Source: Mycetocola_A sp015752285 (lineage in GTDB: Bacteria; Actinomycetota; Actinomycetes; Actinomycetales; Microbacteriaceae). From it: DNA of 64,000 nt. The translations under genes and the position numbers were made by a program. The stretch's first letter is position 1, and each line of letters opens with the position of its first letter. Positions 43,586-53,067 of the stretch are shown here, piece by piece. The notes beneath the pieces are model-generated. The model was not told where the DNA came from and did not search any database. It was given only the letters and a program-made list of their open reading frames with translations. Location: assembly GCF_015752285.1 (NCBI RefSeq), contig NZ_JADOUY010000002.1, forward strand, positions 124,001 to 188,000. The letters are read 5' to 3'.

Positions 43586-46500
43586 TTGCCTTCAACTGAC
43601 GACTCGTTCGTTCACCTGCATGTCCACAGCGAGTACTCGATGCTCGACGGCGCCGCGCGCGTCAAACCCCTCATCGACGCGGCCGTCTCCGAAGGGATGC
43701 CGGCGGTCGCCGTCACCGACCACGGCAACATGTTCGGCTCGTTCGACTTCTGGAGCACGGCAACAGCGGCAGGAATCAAGCCGATCATCGGCACAGAGGC
43801 CTACATCACGCCTGGTACCCACCGGAGCGACAAGACCCGGGTGAAGTGGGGATCCAGTTCCCAGGGCCGCGACGACGTCTCCGGAAGCGGTGCGTACACA
43901 CACATGACTCTCCTCTCCGAGACGACGGAGGGCATGCACAACCTGTTCCGGATGTCGTCGCTCGCGTCGATCGAGGGCTACTACTTCAAACCGCGCATGG
44001 ACCGCGAGGTCCTCTCCACGTACGCCAAGGGCGTCATCGGAACGACCGGCTGTGCCGGTGGCGAGATCCAGACCCGGCTGCGCCTCGGCCAGTATGAGGA
44101 GGCCAAAGCCGCTGCCGCCGAGTTCCGCGACATCTTCGGCAAAGACAACTTCTTCTGCGAGGTGATGGACCACGGTATCGACGTCGAACGACGCACGATG
44201 GCCGATCTGTTCCGTCTCGCTAAAGAGCTCGACCTTCCGCTCGTCGCAACGAACGACCTGCACTACACCCACGCACACGACGCCAAGGCACACGCCGCGT
44301 TGCTCTGCGTGCAATCCGGCTCGACACTCGACGACCCCAACCGGTTCAAGTTCGACGCAGACGAGTTCTACCTCAAGTCTGCCCAGCAGATGCGGCAGAT
44401 CTTCCGCGACCACCCGGAGGCGTGCGACAACACGCTCGCCATCGCTGAACGCTGCAACGTCGAGTTCAACACCAAGGCCAACTACATGCCGCGGTTCCCG
44501 GTTCCCGCCGGTGAGTCCGAAGAGACCTGGTTCATCAAGGAGGTCGAGCGCGGCCTGCAGGAGCGCTACCCGAACGGCATCTCCGATGACGTCCGTGCGC
44601 GGGCAAATTACGAGGCAGGGGTCATCGTTCAGATGGGTTTCCCCGGCTACTTCCTCGTCGTCTCCGACTTCATCAAGTGGTCGAAGGAGAATGGCATCCG
44701 CGTCGGTCCCGGCCGTGGATCAGGAGCCGGGTCGATGGCCGCGTACGCCATGAAGATCACCGACCTCGACCCGCTCGTTCACGGTCTCATCTTCGAGCGC
44801 TTCCTCAACCCCGACCGCGTCTCCATGCCCGACTTCGACGTCGACTTCGATGATCGTCGCCGCGGTGAGGTGATCCGCTATGTCACCGAGAAGTACGGGG
44901 ACGAACGCGTCGCCCAGATCGTCACCTACGGCACGATCAAAGCCAAGCAGGCCCTCAAGGACTCCTCACGGGTGCTCGGTTTTCCGTTCGGCATGGGAGA
45001 CAAGCTGACGAAGGCGATGCCGCCCCCCGTCATGGGAAAAGACATTCCGCTCAGCGGGATCTTCGACAAGACCCACCAGCGTTACAAAGAGGCCGTCGAC
45101 ATCCGCACGATCGTCGAGACGGATGCCGAGGCGAAAACCGTCTTCGACACCGCGCTCGGCATCGAGAACCTCAAGCGGCAGTGGGGAGTGCACGCCGCAG
45201 GCGTGATCATGTCGAGTGATCCGCTGATCGACATCATCCCGATCATGAAGCGGGAACAAGACGGCCAGATCGTCACGCAGTTCGATTACCCGGCGTGTGA
45301 GGCGCTCGGCTTGATCAAGATGGACTTCCTGGGGCTCCGCAACCTCACCATCGTGAGTGACGCCCTCGACAACATCGAGTCGAACCGCGGCACCAGGATC
45401 GAACTCGAAGAGCTCGAGCTCGACGATCCCGGCGCGTACGAACTGCTCTCCAGGGGCGACACCCTCGGCGTCTTCCAGCTCGACGGCGGGCCGATGCGCA
45501 GCCTTCTCCGCCTGATGAAGCCAGACAACTTCGAAGACATCTCCGCTGTGATCGCGCTGTACCGGCCGGGGCCGATGGGTGCGGATTCGCACACCAACTA
45601 TGCCCTGCGCAAGAACGGGCTGCAGGCGATCACGCCGATCCATCCGGAGCTCGAGGAACCCCTGCAGGAGATCCTCGGCGGTACGCACGGCCTCATCATC
45701 TACCAGGAGCAGGTGATGAGCGTCGCTCAGAAGCTGGCCGGGTTCTCGCTCGGTCAGGCCGACATCCTCCGCCGCGCCATGGGCAAGAAGAAGAAATCCG
45801 AGCTCGACAAACAGTTCGAGGGATTCAGCGGCGGTATGCGCGAGCGTGGCTACTCCGACGCTGCGATCAAGGCCGTATGGGACATTCTGCTGCCGTTCTC
45901 CGACTATGCGTTCAACAAGGCCCACTCCGCCGCGTACGGCGTCGTCTCGTACTGGACCGCCTACCTCAAGGCCCACTACCCGGCGGAGTACATGGCCGCT
46001 CTGCTCACGAGCGTCGGTGACTCGAAAGACAAGGCCGCCATCTACCTCAACGAGTGCAGGCGGATGGGCATCCAGGTCCTCCCTCCAGACGTGAACGAGT
46101 CGATCGGCTACTTCGCTGCCGTCGGCGAAGACATCCGTTTCGGGATGGGCGCCGTGCGCAACGTCGGCTTCAACGTCGTCGAGGCGATTCGTGCGGTACG
46201 CGAGCGTGAAGGACAGTTCACGTCGTTCCACGACTTCCTCCGCAAGGTCCCGCTCCCCGTCGCGAACAAGCGCACGATGGAATCGTTGATCAAGGCCGGC
46301 GCGTTCGACTCCCTCGGCGCCACCAGACGGGGACTCATCGAGATCCACGAGGATGCCGTCGACTCGGCTGTCAGCCTGAAACGGAACGAGGCGAACGGAC
46401 AGGTCGACCTGTTCGGCGGTATTTTCGAACTGGATGCCACGGCGCAGGTCACACCAGACCGTCCCGAGTGGTCCAAGAAAGACAAACTCGCCTTCGAGCG

Positions 46501-47104
46501 CGAAATGCTCGGCCTCTACGTTTCCGACCATCCGCTCGCCGGGCTCGAGCTGCAACTGGCCAAGCACGCCACGACCACCATCACCGACCTGCTGACCTCC
46601 GAACACACCCAGGATGGAGACACGGTGACGATCGCCGGGCTCACGACGAGTGTGCAGCACCGGGTCGCCAAGACCTCAGGCAACCAGTACGGGATGATCC
46701 AGGTCGAGGACTTCGGCGGCGAGATCACCGTGATGTTCATGGGCAAGGCCTATCAGGAGTTCGCTCCGACGCTGGTCAACGACAGCGTCGTTGTGGTCAG
46801 GGGCCGCGTGAGCATGCGCGACGACGGAATGAATCTCCACGCGTACAGCATCTTCTCCCCAGACATCGAACAGGGCGGGGCGACGGGCCCGTTGACGCTG
46901 ACAATGCCGGACGCACGGGCGACGACAGAACTCGTCACGCAACTCGGTGGCATCCTCACCCGGCATGGCGGCCAGTCGGAGGTCCGACTCAAGCTCATTC
47001 GGGGAGATGTGGCACGCGTGTTCGAAATCCCTTATCCGGTCAAGGTCACCCCCGACCTGTTCGGCGAGTTGAAGTCGCTGCTGGGCCCGAATTGCCTCGG
47101 TTAG
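43586..47104 (+). CDS. dnaE: DNA polymerase III alpha subunit
   Basis: The 1172-residue replicative polymerase. The N-terminal PHP domain has intact metal ligands (HLHVHSEYSMLDG, AVTDHGNMFGS), so it may be a proofreading exonuclease as in mycobacterial DnaE1. The catalytic palm motif is PDFDVDFDD at about residues 415-423. YQEQVMSVAQ and YAFNKAHSAAYG follow, then an OB-fold domain near residue 1000 and the tau-binding C-terminus. It starts at TTG with GGAG upstream. It stands 35 nt after rluD. Confidence 0.97.
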   Translation: MPSTDDSFVHLHVHSEYSMLDGAARVKPLIDAAVSEGMPAVAVTDHGNMFGSFDFWSTATAAGIKPIIGTEAYITPGTHRSDKTRVKWGSSSQGRDDVSGSGAYTHMTLLSETTEGMHNLFRMSSLASIEGYYFKPRMDREVLSTYAKGVIGTTGCAGGEIQTRLRLGQYEEAKAAAAEFRDIFGKDNFFCEVMDHGIDVERRTMADLFRLAKELDLPLVATNDLHYTHAHDAKAHAALLCVQSGSTLDDPNRFKFDADEFYLKSAQQMRQIFRDHPEACDNTLAIAERCNVEFNTKANYMPRFPVPAGESEETWFIKEVERGLQERYPNGISDDVRARANYEAGVIVQMGFPGYFLVVSDFIKWSKENGIRVGPGRGSGAGSMAAYAMKITDLDPLVHGLIFERFLNPDRVSMPDFDVDFDDRRRGEVIRYVTEKYGDERVAQIVTYGTIKAKQALKDSSRVLGFPFGMGDKLTKAMPPPVMGKDIPLSGIFDKTHQRYKEAVDIRTIVETDAEAKTVFDTALGIENLKRQWGVHAAGVIMSSDPLIDIIPIMKREQDGQIVTQFDYPACEALGLIKMDFLGLRNLTIVSDALDNIESNRGTRIELEELELDDPGAYELLSRGDTLGVFQLDGGPMRSLLRLMKPDNFEDISAVIALYRPGPMGADSHTNYALRKNGLQAITPIHPELEEPLQEILGGTHGLIIYQEQVMSVAQKLAGFSLGQADILRRAMGKKKKSELDKQFEGFSGGMRERGYSDAAIKAVWDILLPFSDYAFNKAHSAAYGVVSYWTAYLKAHYPAEYMAALLTSVGDSKDKAAIYLNECRRMGIQVLPPDVNESIGYFAAVGEDIRFGMGAVRNVGFNVVEAIRAVREREGQFTSFHDFLRKVPLPVANKRTMESLIKAGAFDSLGATRRGLIEIHEDAVDSAVSLKRNEANGQVDLFGGIFELDATAQVTPDRPEWSKKDKLAFEREMLGLYVSDHPLAGLELQLAKHATTTITDLLTSEHTQDGDTVTIAGLTTSVQHRVAKTSGNQYGMIQVEDFGGEITVMFMGKAYQEFAPTLVNDSVVVVRGRVSMRDDGMNLHAYSIFSPDIEQGGATGPLTLTMPDARATTELVTQLGGILTRHGGQSEVRLKLIRGDVARVFEIPYPVKVTPDLFGELKSLLGPNCLG

Positions 47105-47180
47105 GATCGGCTACGCTCGAACCCGACCCGCCCTGCTCGACTGGCGACGCCAGCAGATTGCCGTGAACGAAGGAACTTCC

Positions 47181-48866
47181 ATGACGAACCCGCAGACACC
47201 GCAGCATCCGCAGGAGGGCTTCTCGCCGGCAGGTACGACGCCGCCGTTCACGCCTCAGCAGGCCGGGCAGCAGCCATCGGGCGACTCCCAGCCGTACGCC
47301 CCCCAGGGCGGGTATGCGCAGCAGCCGTACCCGCAACAGAACTACCAGCAGCCGTACCCGCCCCAGCCACAGGCTCCGCAGTTCACCGGGCAGTACCCGG
47401 GGCAGCAGGGGCCGCAGCAGCCTCCGGCAGCACCCCGCGTCGCGCGGCCGAAGACCGACGAGAACGGCGTGCCGTTCGGCATCGGAAAGTTCTCGATCAG
47501 GGAGGTCGCGTTCCTGGCGGCGAGCATCGTCGTCTTTCTCGCCTCGATCCTGCCGTTCCTCGCCGGTGACTACTCCGACGTGTTCGGATACGCGAGTGCC
47601 TGGGCCCCGGCGCCCTGGGTCGCCATCCCCTCGGCACTCGTCCTCGCGGCGGCAGCAGCACTCGTGGTCATCCGTCGGCTGGCCCCGAACCGTCCGCTGC
47701 GTGTCGGCTCGCTCTCCGTCGACCAGTTCTCCTCGGCGGCATCGGTCGTCACCGCAGGGTTCTACCTCGGGGCGCTGTTCCTCATCGCCGGGTTCCCGGC
47801 GTGGTTCGGCGGTGGATCCGACCTCCTCACTCCCGGCGCAGGAATCATTGTCGGACTCCTGTTCTCGCTGGTCGCCGTCGTCTGCACGACTCTCGCCCCG
47901 GTCATCCCGTTCCTCAGCAGCGACTTCGCCCGACGGCCGGAGATCGCGGCCCACCGGATCGCGCGGCCGGCAGCGGCCGTGCCCGTCCGCCCTCGTGCCG
48001 AACGTCCAGCGCAACCGGCTGCTCACCCGGGCACACCGTATCCCGGCCAGCCAGGTGCACCGCTTCAGCCGGCAGGCCCCGGTGAGTTCGCCGCCTATCA
48101 GCGCAAGGGATCAGTTCCGCTCGACCCGTCCCCGAGGGAACCGCAGCCTGCAGAACCCCAGCACCCCGGAAACCCGAACGGCGTCGGCACCCCGCCAGTC
48201 GTCGACCCCCGAAACGTCGGCCTCGCGGGGCCGGTGACGCTCGAACAGCCACGCGAACCCGGCGGCCCTTCGAGCGAAGACGAGCCGGTCACGGCGGAGC
48301 GATCGCCCGTCGAATCCGTCACAGAAACGGGTCAGGATGCGCCGGCAATCGTCGCGCCCGTCGCTGCCGAGACCGCTGACGCTCACGACTCCGAATCCGA
48401 AGCTGTAGAGTCCACGACGGATGATGCGCCGGCTCCACTCGTCACGTTCGTCGAGCCTGTGGCAGCCGAGCCCACGGCCGTGCTGCCTGTCGATGACGGA
48501 TCCGCTGAGGACGACCTCGATTCCGACGGTTCGACTGAGGTCGGGCCCGTGTCTGCCGTCAGTCATGTCTCTGCCCGGGCAGCAGCCGGTGACAACGACA
48601 CCGAGGCGCCGACCGAAGCATTCGTCGCTCCCGCTCAAGCGGCATCCGGCGAACAGCCGACCGCTGTGTTCTCGACCCAGCCGTTCTGGGTCTATTCGCC
48701 GGTTTCCCGTGCCGTCGTCGACGAGCACTCCGGCGGGACGGTCTTCGAGATCGGCCCGTCCGCATGGGCGCTGGCGATCGTCGATCGCGGTTCGGAGCTC
48801 GTCATCCGCCACGACGATGGCCGTATCGGTGTCCTACGCGACCTTGCCGGGATCACCAGGGGCTGA
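47181..48866 (+). CDS. proline/glutamine-rich four-helix membrane protein, unknown function
   Basis: The 561-residue protein has three parts. Residues 1-85 are rich in Pro, Gln, Tyr and Gly (QQPYPQQNYQQPYPPQP). Residues 95-232 contain four membrane segments. A long acidic, disordered linker (Pro, Glu, Ala, Val rich) leads to a conserved-looking last 65 residues starting FWVYSPVSRAVVDEHSGGT. The start is an ATG with AAGGA 6-7 nt upstream; a GTG 18 nt earlier is less likely. The architecture recalls actinobacterial envelope proteins with sticky Pro/Gln tails. I do not recognise a function. Confidence 0.75.
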   Translation: MTNPQTPQHPQEGFSPAGTTPPFTPQQAGQQPSGDSQPYAPQGGYAQQPYPQQNYQQPYPPQPQAPQFTGQYPGQQGPQQPPAAPRVARPKTDENGVPFGIGKFSIREVAFLAASIVVFLASILPFLAGDYSDVFGYASAWAPAPWVAIPSALVLAAAAALVVIRRLAPNRPLRVGSLSVDQFSSAASVVTAGFYLGALFLIAGFPAWFGGGSDLLTPGAGIIVGLLFSLVAVVCTTLAPVIPFLSSDFARRPEIAAHRIARPAAAVPVRPRAERPAQPAAHPGTPYPGQPGAPLQPAGPGEFAAYQRKGSVPLDPSPREPQPAEPQHPGNPNGVGTPPVVDPRNVGLAGPVTLEQPREPGGPSSEDEPVTAERSPVESVTETGQDAPAIVAPVAAETADAHDSESEAVESTTDDAPAPLVTFVEPVAAEPTAVLPVDDGSAEDDLDSDGSTEVGPVSAVSHVSARAAAGDNDTEAPTEAFVAPAQAASGEQPTAVFSTQPFWVYSPVSRAVVDEHSGGTVFEIGPSAWALAIVDRGSELVIRHDDGRIGVLRDLAGITRG

Positions 48867-48877
48867 CCGAACAGCGT

Positions 48878-48900
48878 GCGGGTGCCGGAGAGGCGCCCGC
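48878..48900. terminator. hairpin between convergent genes
   Basis: GCGGGTGCC and GGCGCCCGC form a 9-bp stem (one G-T pair in RNA) with a 5-nt loop, 11 nt after the membrane-protein stop and 22 nt before the flavin reductase stop. No T-run follows; it may act in both directions. Confidence 0.45.
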
Positions 48901-48921
48901 GCTGCGGAGTGGGCGCAGGAA

Positions 48922-49407
48922 TCAGGCGATATCGCCCGGCCGCACGTACCGGCGCTCGTGGTAGATCAGGGGCTCGTCGTCAGGTCCGATCTCGCCAGAC
49001 TCGATCTGGACGACGACAACGGCACTGTTGTGAACACGGATGCGTTCGATGATCCGTCCCGTCATCCAGGTGGTGACGCCATCGAGGATCGGGAGGCCGT
49101 CTTCTCCCTCGTGCCAGTGGTCTCCGACGAAGCGTGAGGCGTTGTCGCCGCTCATGATCTCGGCCAGGCGGCGATTGCGCGCGCCGAGCATGTGGATGGC
49201 GACGCGGTCGGTCGACGCGACAGCGGGCCAGGAACTGGCACTCATTGCCATGTTGAAGGTGGCAAGCGGCGGAACGGCCGAGAGCGATGCCAGCGACGTC
49301 GCGGTGAATCCGACGGGGCGCCCATCGACGTTCCGAGCCGTGACGGCAGCAACGCCAGCGGCGTGGCGGCGGAACGCGGCTTTGAAAGCATCCAGATCCG
49401 ATTGCAT
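48922..49407 (-). CDS. flavin reductase-like domain protein
   Basis: A 161-residue FMN-binding split-barrel protein. FRRHAAGVAAVTARNVDGRPVG, FTATSLASLSAVPP and FNMAMSASSW match the flavin reductase family that supplies reduced flavin to two-component monooxygenases. No monooxygenase is adjacent, so the partner is unknown. The ATG diverges from hisD. Length is typical. Confidence 0.87.
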   Translation of the reverse strand: MQSDLDAFKAAFRRHAAGVAAVTARNVDGRPVGFTATSLASLSAVPPLATFNMAMSASSWPAVASTDRVAIHMLGARNRRLAEIMSGDNASRFVGDHWHEGEDGLPILDGVTTWMTGRIIERIRVHNSAVVVVQIESGEIGPDDEPLIYHERRYVRPGDIA

Positions 49408-49511
49408 CGCGTTTTCTCCTGCGCTTTCTCGTGTCGAGGCGACGGTCGGCGGACCATGCGTCTGACGTCAACGTGGCTGCGACAGGAATATTCCGGATCG
49501 GAGCAGGCCGG

Positions 49512-49517
49512 TAGGCT
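49512..49517 (+). promoter_or_regulatory. candidate -10 hexamer TAGGCT, leaderless layout
   Basis: TAGGCT ends 9 nt before the hisD ATG and no Shine-Dalgarno sequence lies between. A transcript would start at or within 2-3 nt of the ATG. Confidence 0.45.
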
Positions 49518-49526
49518 GGTTCCGAC

Positions 49527-50840
49527 ATGATCCAGACCATTGACCTGCGCGGTTCCCAGACTACCCGCGCCGAACTGCTCGCCCTGATTCCGCGCCCGGT
49601 CGTCGACATCGCCGTCGCCAGTCAGGCGGCCGAACGCCTGATCGCCGAGGTTCGAACCGACGGCGAGTCCGCGCTGAGTCGTCACGCCGCAACCTTCGAC
49701 GGCGTCGCCGACGTGTCCATCGCCGTGCAGCCGGCCGAGATCGCGGATGCCGTGCGCTCGCTCGCACCGTCCGTGCGCGAGGCGCTTGAATCAGCCATCT
49801 CCCGTGTCCGCGAGGCCACGACGGCGCAGCTCCACGCCCCGGTGACCACGACGATCGGTCCAGGTGCGCGCATCCACCAGCGGTGGCAGCCGGTGGACCG
49901 TGTCGGACTGTATGTGCCAGGGGGCAAAGCCGCCCTGGCATCGAGTGTCGTCATGAACGTCGTGCCAGCGCAGGTTGCTGGAGTGGGCTCGGTCGCCCTC
50001 GCGTCACCCGCCCAGCGCGACCACGGTGGCCGGGTGCACCCGACCATCCTCGGTGCAGCAGGACTCCTCGGGATCGAAGAGATCTACACGATGGGTGGAG
50101 CGAGTGCGATCGGCGCCCTCGCCTACGGCGTTCCCTCGCTCGGGCTCGATCCCGTCGACGTGGTCACCGGTCCTGGAAACATCTACGTGGCCGCGGCCAA
50201 GCGCCTCGTCCGCGGCGTTGTCGGTATCGACTCCGAAGCCGGCACGACGGAGATCCTCGTCATCGCAGACGGGGGAGCGGATGCCCGACTCGTCGCCGCC
50301 GACCTCATCAGCCAGGCCGAGCACGACGAAGCCGCCGCATCCCTGCTCGTCACAGATTCAGAGGACCTCGCGGGTGCGGTCGCCAAAAACCTTGTCGAGC
50401 TCACAGCGACCACCACCCACTCGGTCAGGGTCGGCGAGGCACTCGGCGGCCCGCAGTCAGCGATCGTCCTCGTTGACGACCTTGCCGCTGCTGCGCGATT
50501 CAGCAACGCGTACGGTCCTGAGCACCTCGAGATCCAGACCGCAGACGACGATGCCGTGCTCGGGCTCATCACGAGCGCAGGCGCGATCTTCCTCGGCGCG
50601 CACTCACCGGTCAGCCTCGGCGACTATGTCGCGGGTTCCAACCACGTCCTGCCGACGGGGGGACAGTCCCGCTTCGCCTCCGGGCTCGGCGCTTACACCT
50701 TCCTGCGACCTCAGCAGGTCATCGAGTACGACCGCCAGGCGCTCGAAGCTGTCGCAGACCAGGTCGTCGCGCTTGCGCGGGCCGAGGCTCTTCCCGCCCA
50801 CGGTGACGCGGTGGCCGCCCGGTTCACATCGGAATCGTAG
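49527..50840 (+). CDS. hisD: histidinol dehydrogenase
   Basis: The 437-residue zinc enzyme oxidises L-histidinol to L-histidine in two NAD-dependent steps. Motifs include VPGGKAALASSVVMNVVPA, TGPGNIYVAAAKR, SQAEHDEAAAS (Gln/His zinc and active-site residues), YGPEHLEI and SNHVLPTGG. No other his genes follow here, although hisC and hisB usually do in actinobacteria, so the rest of the pathway must lie elsewhere. Start ATG, apparently leaderless. Confidence 0.96.
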   Translation: MIQTIDLRGSQTTRAELLALIPRPVVDIAVASQAAERLIAEVRTDGESALSRHAATFDGVADVSIAVQPAEIADAVRSLAPSVREALESAISRVREATTAQLHAPVTTTIGPGARIHQRWQPVDRVGLYVPGGKAALASSVVMNVVPAQVAGVGSVALASPAQRDHGGRVHPTILGAAGLLGIEEIYTMGGASAIGALAYGVPSLGLDPVDVVTGPGNIYVAAAKRLVRGVVGIDSEAGTTEILVIADGGADARLVAADLISQAEHDEAAASLLVTDSEDLAGAVAKNLVELTATTTHSVRVGEALGGPQSAIVLVDDLAAAARFSNAYGPEHLEIQTADDDAVLGLITSAGAIFLGAHSPVSLGDYVAGSNHVLPTGGQSRFASGLGAYTFLRPQQVIEYDRQALEAVADQVVALARAEALPAHGDAVAARFTSES

Positions 50841-50854
50841 GCCGGTCGCTCCAC

Positions 50855-50860
50855 TAGTCT
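50855..50860 (+). promoter_or_regulatory. candidate -10 hexamer TAGTCT, leaderless layout
   Basis: TAGTCT ends 6 nt before the nrdR ATG, with no Shine-Dalgarno sequence between, although hisD ends only 26 nt upstream. Confidence 0.45.
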
Positions 50861-50866
50861 TGACAC

Positions 50867-51361
50867 ATGTTCTGCCCGTTCTGCCGCCATCCCGATTCGC
50901 GTGTCATCGACTCCCGCACGAGCGATGACGGACTCTCGATCCGCCGCCGCAGACAGTGCCCGGAATGCGGTCGTCGGTTCTCCACCACGGAGACTGCCAG
51001 CCTCAACGTGATCAAGCGGAGCGGCGTCGTCGAGCCGTTCAGCCGGGAGAAGGTCGTCTCGGGTGTCAGGAAGGCGTGCCAGGGTCGCCCCGTCACCGAC
51101 TCCGACCTCGCGATCCTCGCCCAGAAGGTGGAAGAGTCGATCAGGCAGACCGGCACGAGCCAGATCGACGCGAACGAGATCGGTCTTGCCATCCTCACCC
51201 CACTCCGTGAACTCGACGAAGTCGCGTACCTGCGATTCGCCAGCGTCTATCAGGCCTTCGACTCGCTCGAGGACTTCGACGAAGCCATCACCCTTCTCCG
51301 CAGGGAACACACCAGCTCGGAGGAGCAGGCGGATGCCGGCACCCCGGCACAGCAGGCCTGA
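50867..51361 (+). CDS. nrdR: ribonucleotide reductase repressor NrdR
   Basis: NrdR senses ATP/dATP and represses ribonucleotide reductase genes. The zinc ribbon has Cys3, Cys6, Cys31 and Cys34 (MFCPFCRHPDSRVIDSR, RRQCPECGRRF), and the ATP-cone follows (VIKRSGVVEPFSREKVVSGV). Length is 164 residues, normal. No nrd genes or obvious NrdR boxes are in the window. In mycobacteria nrdR neighbours lexA; here it lies between hisD and pyrD. Confidence 0.96.
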   Translation: MFCPFCRHPDSRVIDSRTSDDGLSIRRRRQCPECGRRFSTTETASLNVIKRSGVVEPFSREKVVSGVRKACQGRPVTDSDLAILAQKVEESIRQTGTSQIDANEIGLAILTPLRELDEVAYLRFASVYQAFDSLEDFDEAITLLRREHTSSEEQADAGTPAQQA

Positions 51362-51375
51362 CGCCACGCGCACGG

Positions 51376-51381
51376 TAGCCT
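51376..51381 (+). promoter_or_regulatory. candidate -10 hexamer TAGCCT, leaderless layout
   Basis: TAGCCT ends 9 nt before the pyrD ATG and no Shine-Dalgarno sequence is present (intervening TTTCTTCCGC-type sequence). Confidence 0.45.
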
Positions 51382-51390
51382 TTCTTCCGC

Positions 51391-52425
51391 ATGTATCGCT
51401 TCTTCTTCTCCCACGTCCTGTCCAGGCTAGATCCTGAACGCGCCCACCACCTCGCATTCACGGTCATCAAGGCCGTGCCGACGATCAGACTGACTGCGGC
51501 CGTTCGCCGGTTCACCCGGCCGTCGGCCGACCTGGGAGTCGACACCCTCGGCCTGCATTTCGACACCCCGTTCGGTGTCGCGGCTGGGTTCGACAAAGAC
51601 GGTGAAGCGGTTCTCGGCCTCGGGGCTCTGGGGTTCGGTCACGTCGAAGTCGGCACGCTCACCGCGCACTCGCAGCCGGGCAACCCCCGCCCGAGACTCT
51701 TCCGACTCATCCCGGACCGCGCTGTGATCAACCGCATGGGGTTCAACAACGGGGGAGCGGCGTCTGCCGCCCGTCGCCTCGCTCGCCTGCGCGCCATTCC
51801 CGGCCGGCCGGTGCTCGGTGTGAACATCGGCAAGAGCCGGGTGGTCGGAGTCGATGATGCGATCGGCGACTACCTCACCAGCACCAGGCTGCTTGCCCCT
51901 GTCGCCGATTACCTCGTCGTCAACGTCAGCTCTCCGAACACGCCGGGCCTCCGCGGTCTCCAGGAACTCGACAAACTCGCTCCTCTGCTCACGGCGGTCA
52001 AGCGGGCAGCAGGTTCGACGCCATTGCTCGTGAAGATCGCACCGGATCTCACTGACGACGAAGTGCGCCGCATCGCCGAGCTCGCGGTCGATGTCGGCCT
52101 CGACGGGATCATCGCCACCAACACGACGATCGCGCGCACGGGGTTGACCACACCGGCAGAGACCGTGACAGCGGCCGGCGCGGGCGGACTCTCCGGGGCG
52201 CCTCTCGCCGCGCGATCCCTTGAGGTCCTGCGGCTCATCCGCGCCAGCGTTCCGGCTGAGCTCTGTGTCGTCTCCGTCGGCGGAGTCGAGACCGCAGCAG
52301 ACGTCGCTGAGCGGCTGGCCGCCGGAGCGACGCTCGTCCAGGGTTACACGGCGTTCCTCTACCGCGGTCCGCTCTGGGCGCGCCAGATCAACCGCGGGTT
52401 GTCGCGCATCCGTCCGTCTCGCTGA
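51391..52425 (+). CDS. pyrD: quinone-dependent dihydroorotate dehydrogenase (class 2)
   Basis: The 344-residue FMN enzyme oxidises dihydroorotate to orotate in pyrimidine synthesis and passes electrons to menaquinone. The N-terminal membrane-associating helices (YRFFFSHVLSRLDPERAHHL) mark class 2. FGVAAGFDKDGEAV, RMGFNNGGA, NVSSPNTPGLR (catalytic Ser), IIATNTT and GGLSGAPL are family motifs. It converges on the DUF3043 gene with only 9 nt between stops. No pyr operon partners are adjacent. Confidence 0.96.
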   Translation: MYRFFFSHVLSRLDPERAHHLAFTVIKAVPTIRLTAAVRRFTRPSADLGVDTLGLHFDTPFGVAAGFDKDGEAVLGLGALGFGHVEVGTLTAHSQPGNPRPRLFRLIPDRAVINRMGFNNGGAASAARRLARLRAIPGRPVLGVNIGKSRVVGVDDAIGDYLTSTRLLAPVADYLVVNVSSPNTPGLRGLQELDKLAPLLTAVKRAAGSTPLLVKIAPDLTDDEVRRIAELAVDVGLDGIIATNTTIARTGLTTPAETVTAAGAGGLSGAPLAARSLEVLRLIRASVPAELCVVSVGGVETAADVAERLAAGATLVQGYTAFLYRGPLWARQINRGLSRIRPSR

Positions 52426-52434
52426 GCCGCTGGA

Positions 52435-53028
52435 TCAGGCCGGGCGCTGACCGCGCTTGACCTGAGGCTTCGGCAGGCGGAGCACGCGCATCTGGAACGC
52501 TCGCATCGCGGCGTACCAGCGGACGCCCCGCTCCACGGAAGACTCACCGAACTTCGCGGCGAGCTTCTTCTTCACCGAGATGCCCAGCCAGATGCCATCG
52601 AGCACAGCGATGGCGAAGAACGCCCAGAGCAACAGCATTGCGTAGACCTGCACGATCGGTGGGAAAAGCGTCAGGATGATGACGACGAACATCACCGGGA
52701 TGAGAAACTCGCCGATGTTGAAGCGGGAGTCGACGAAATCACGGACGAATCGCTTCTGCTGGCCGCGGTCACGGGCAGGCAGGTAGCGTTCGTCACCGGC
52801 CGCGAGACCGATCCTGGCCTTCTCTCTGGACTCGGCGAGTTTGGCTTTCGCCGCCTTCTGGGCTTCCTTGCGGTCGCCGGGAACGAGCGGGCGCTTGTTC
52901 AGCGCCTCACGCTCCTTGCGGGTCGGCGTCGCGCGGCCCTTGCCTGGGTTTCCGGCAAGACGATCTGCCGTCTCTTCGGGCGTCTCGAGCACGGGCTCGA
53001 TGGGGGAGTCTGGAGTCTGCTTGGTCAC
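52435..53028 (-). CDS. DUF3043 membrane protein
   Basis: A 197-residue protein typical of actinobacterial DUF3043. A charged, disordered N-terminus (KGRATPTRKEREALNKRPLVP) is followed by VDSRFNIGEFLIPVM and two membrane segments near residues 115-155, then a basic tail. GTG start with AAGGA 6 nt upstream; the frame is open further upstream but lacks support. The function is unknown. It is divergent from the M20 peptidase gene. Confidence 0.82.
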   Translation of the reverse strand: MTKQTPDSPIEPVLETPEETADRLAGNPGKGRATPTRKEREALNKRPLVPGDRKEAQKAAKAKLAESREKARIGLAAGDERYLPARDRGQQKRFVRDFVDSRFNIGEFLIPVMFVVIILTLFPPIVQVYAMLLLWAFFAIAVLDGIWLGISVKKKLAAKFGESSVERGVRWYAAMRAFQMRVLRLPKPQVKRGQRPA

Positions 53029-53054
53029 GATGATTCCTTGCGCTGGATATCTCT

Positions 53055-53060
53055 TAAGAT
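53055..53060 (+). promoter_or_regulatory. candidate -10 hexamer TAAGAT, leaderless layout
   Basis: TAAGAT ends 7 nt before the ATG of the M20 peptidase gene; the gap TACCTCC contains no Shine-Dalgarno sequence. Confidence 0.45.
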
Positions 53061-53067
53061 TACCTCC

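Noticed and set aside
44966..46660. 564-residue minus-strand open frame inside dnaE
   Set aside because: No ribosome-binding site or domain, and the plus strand encodes the conserved polymerase throughout.
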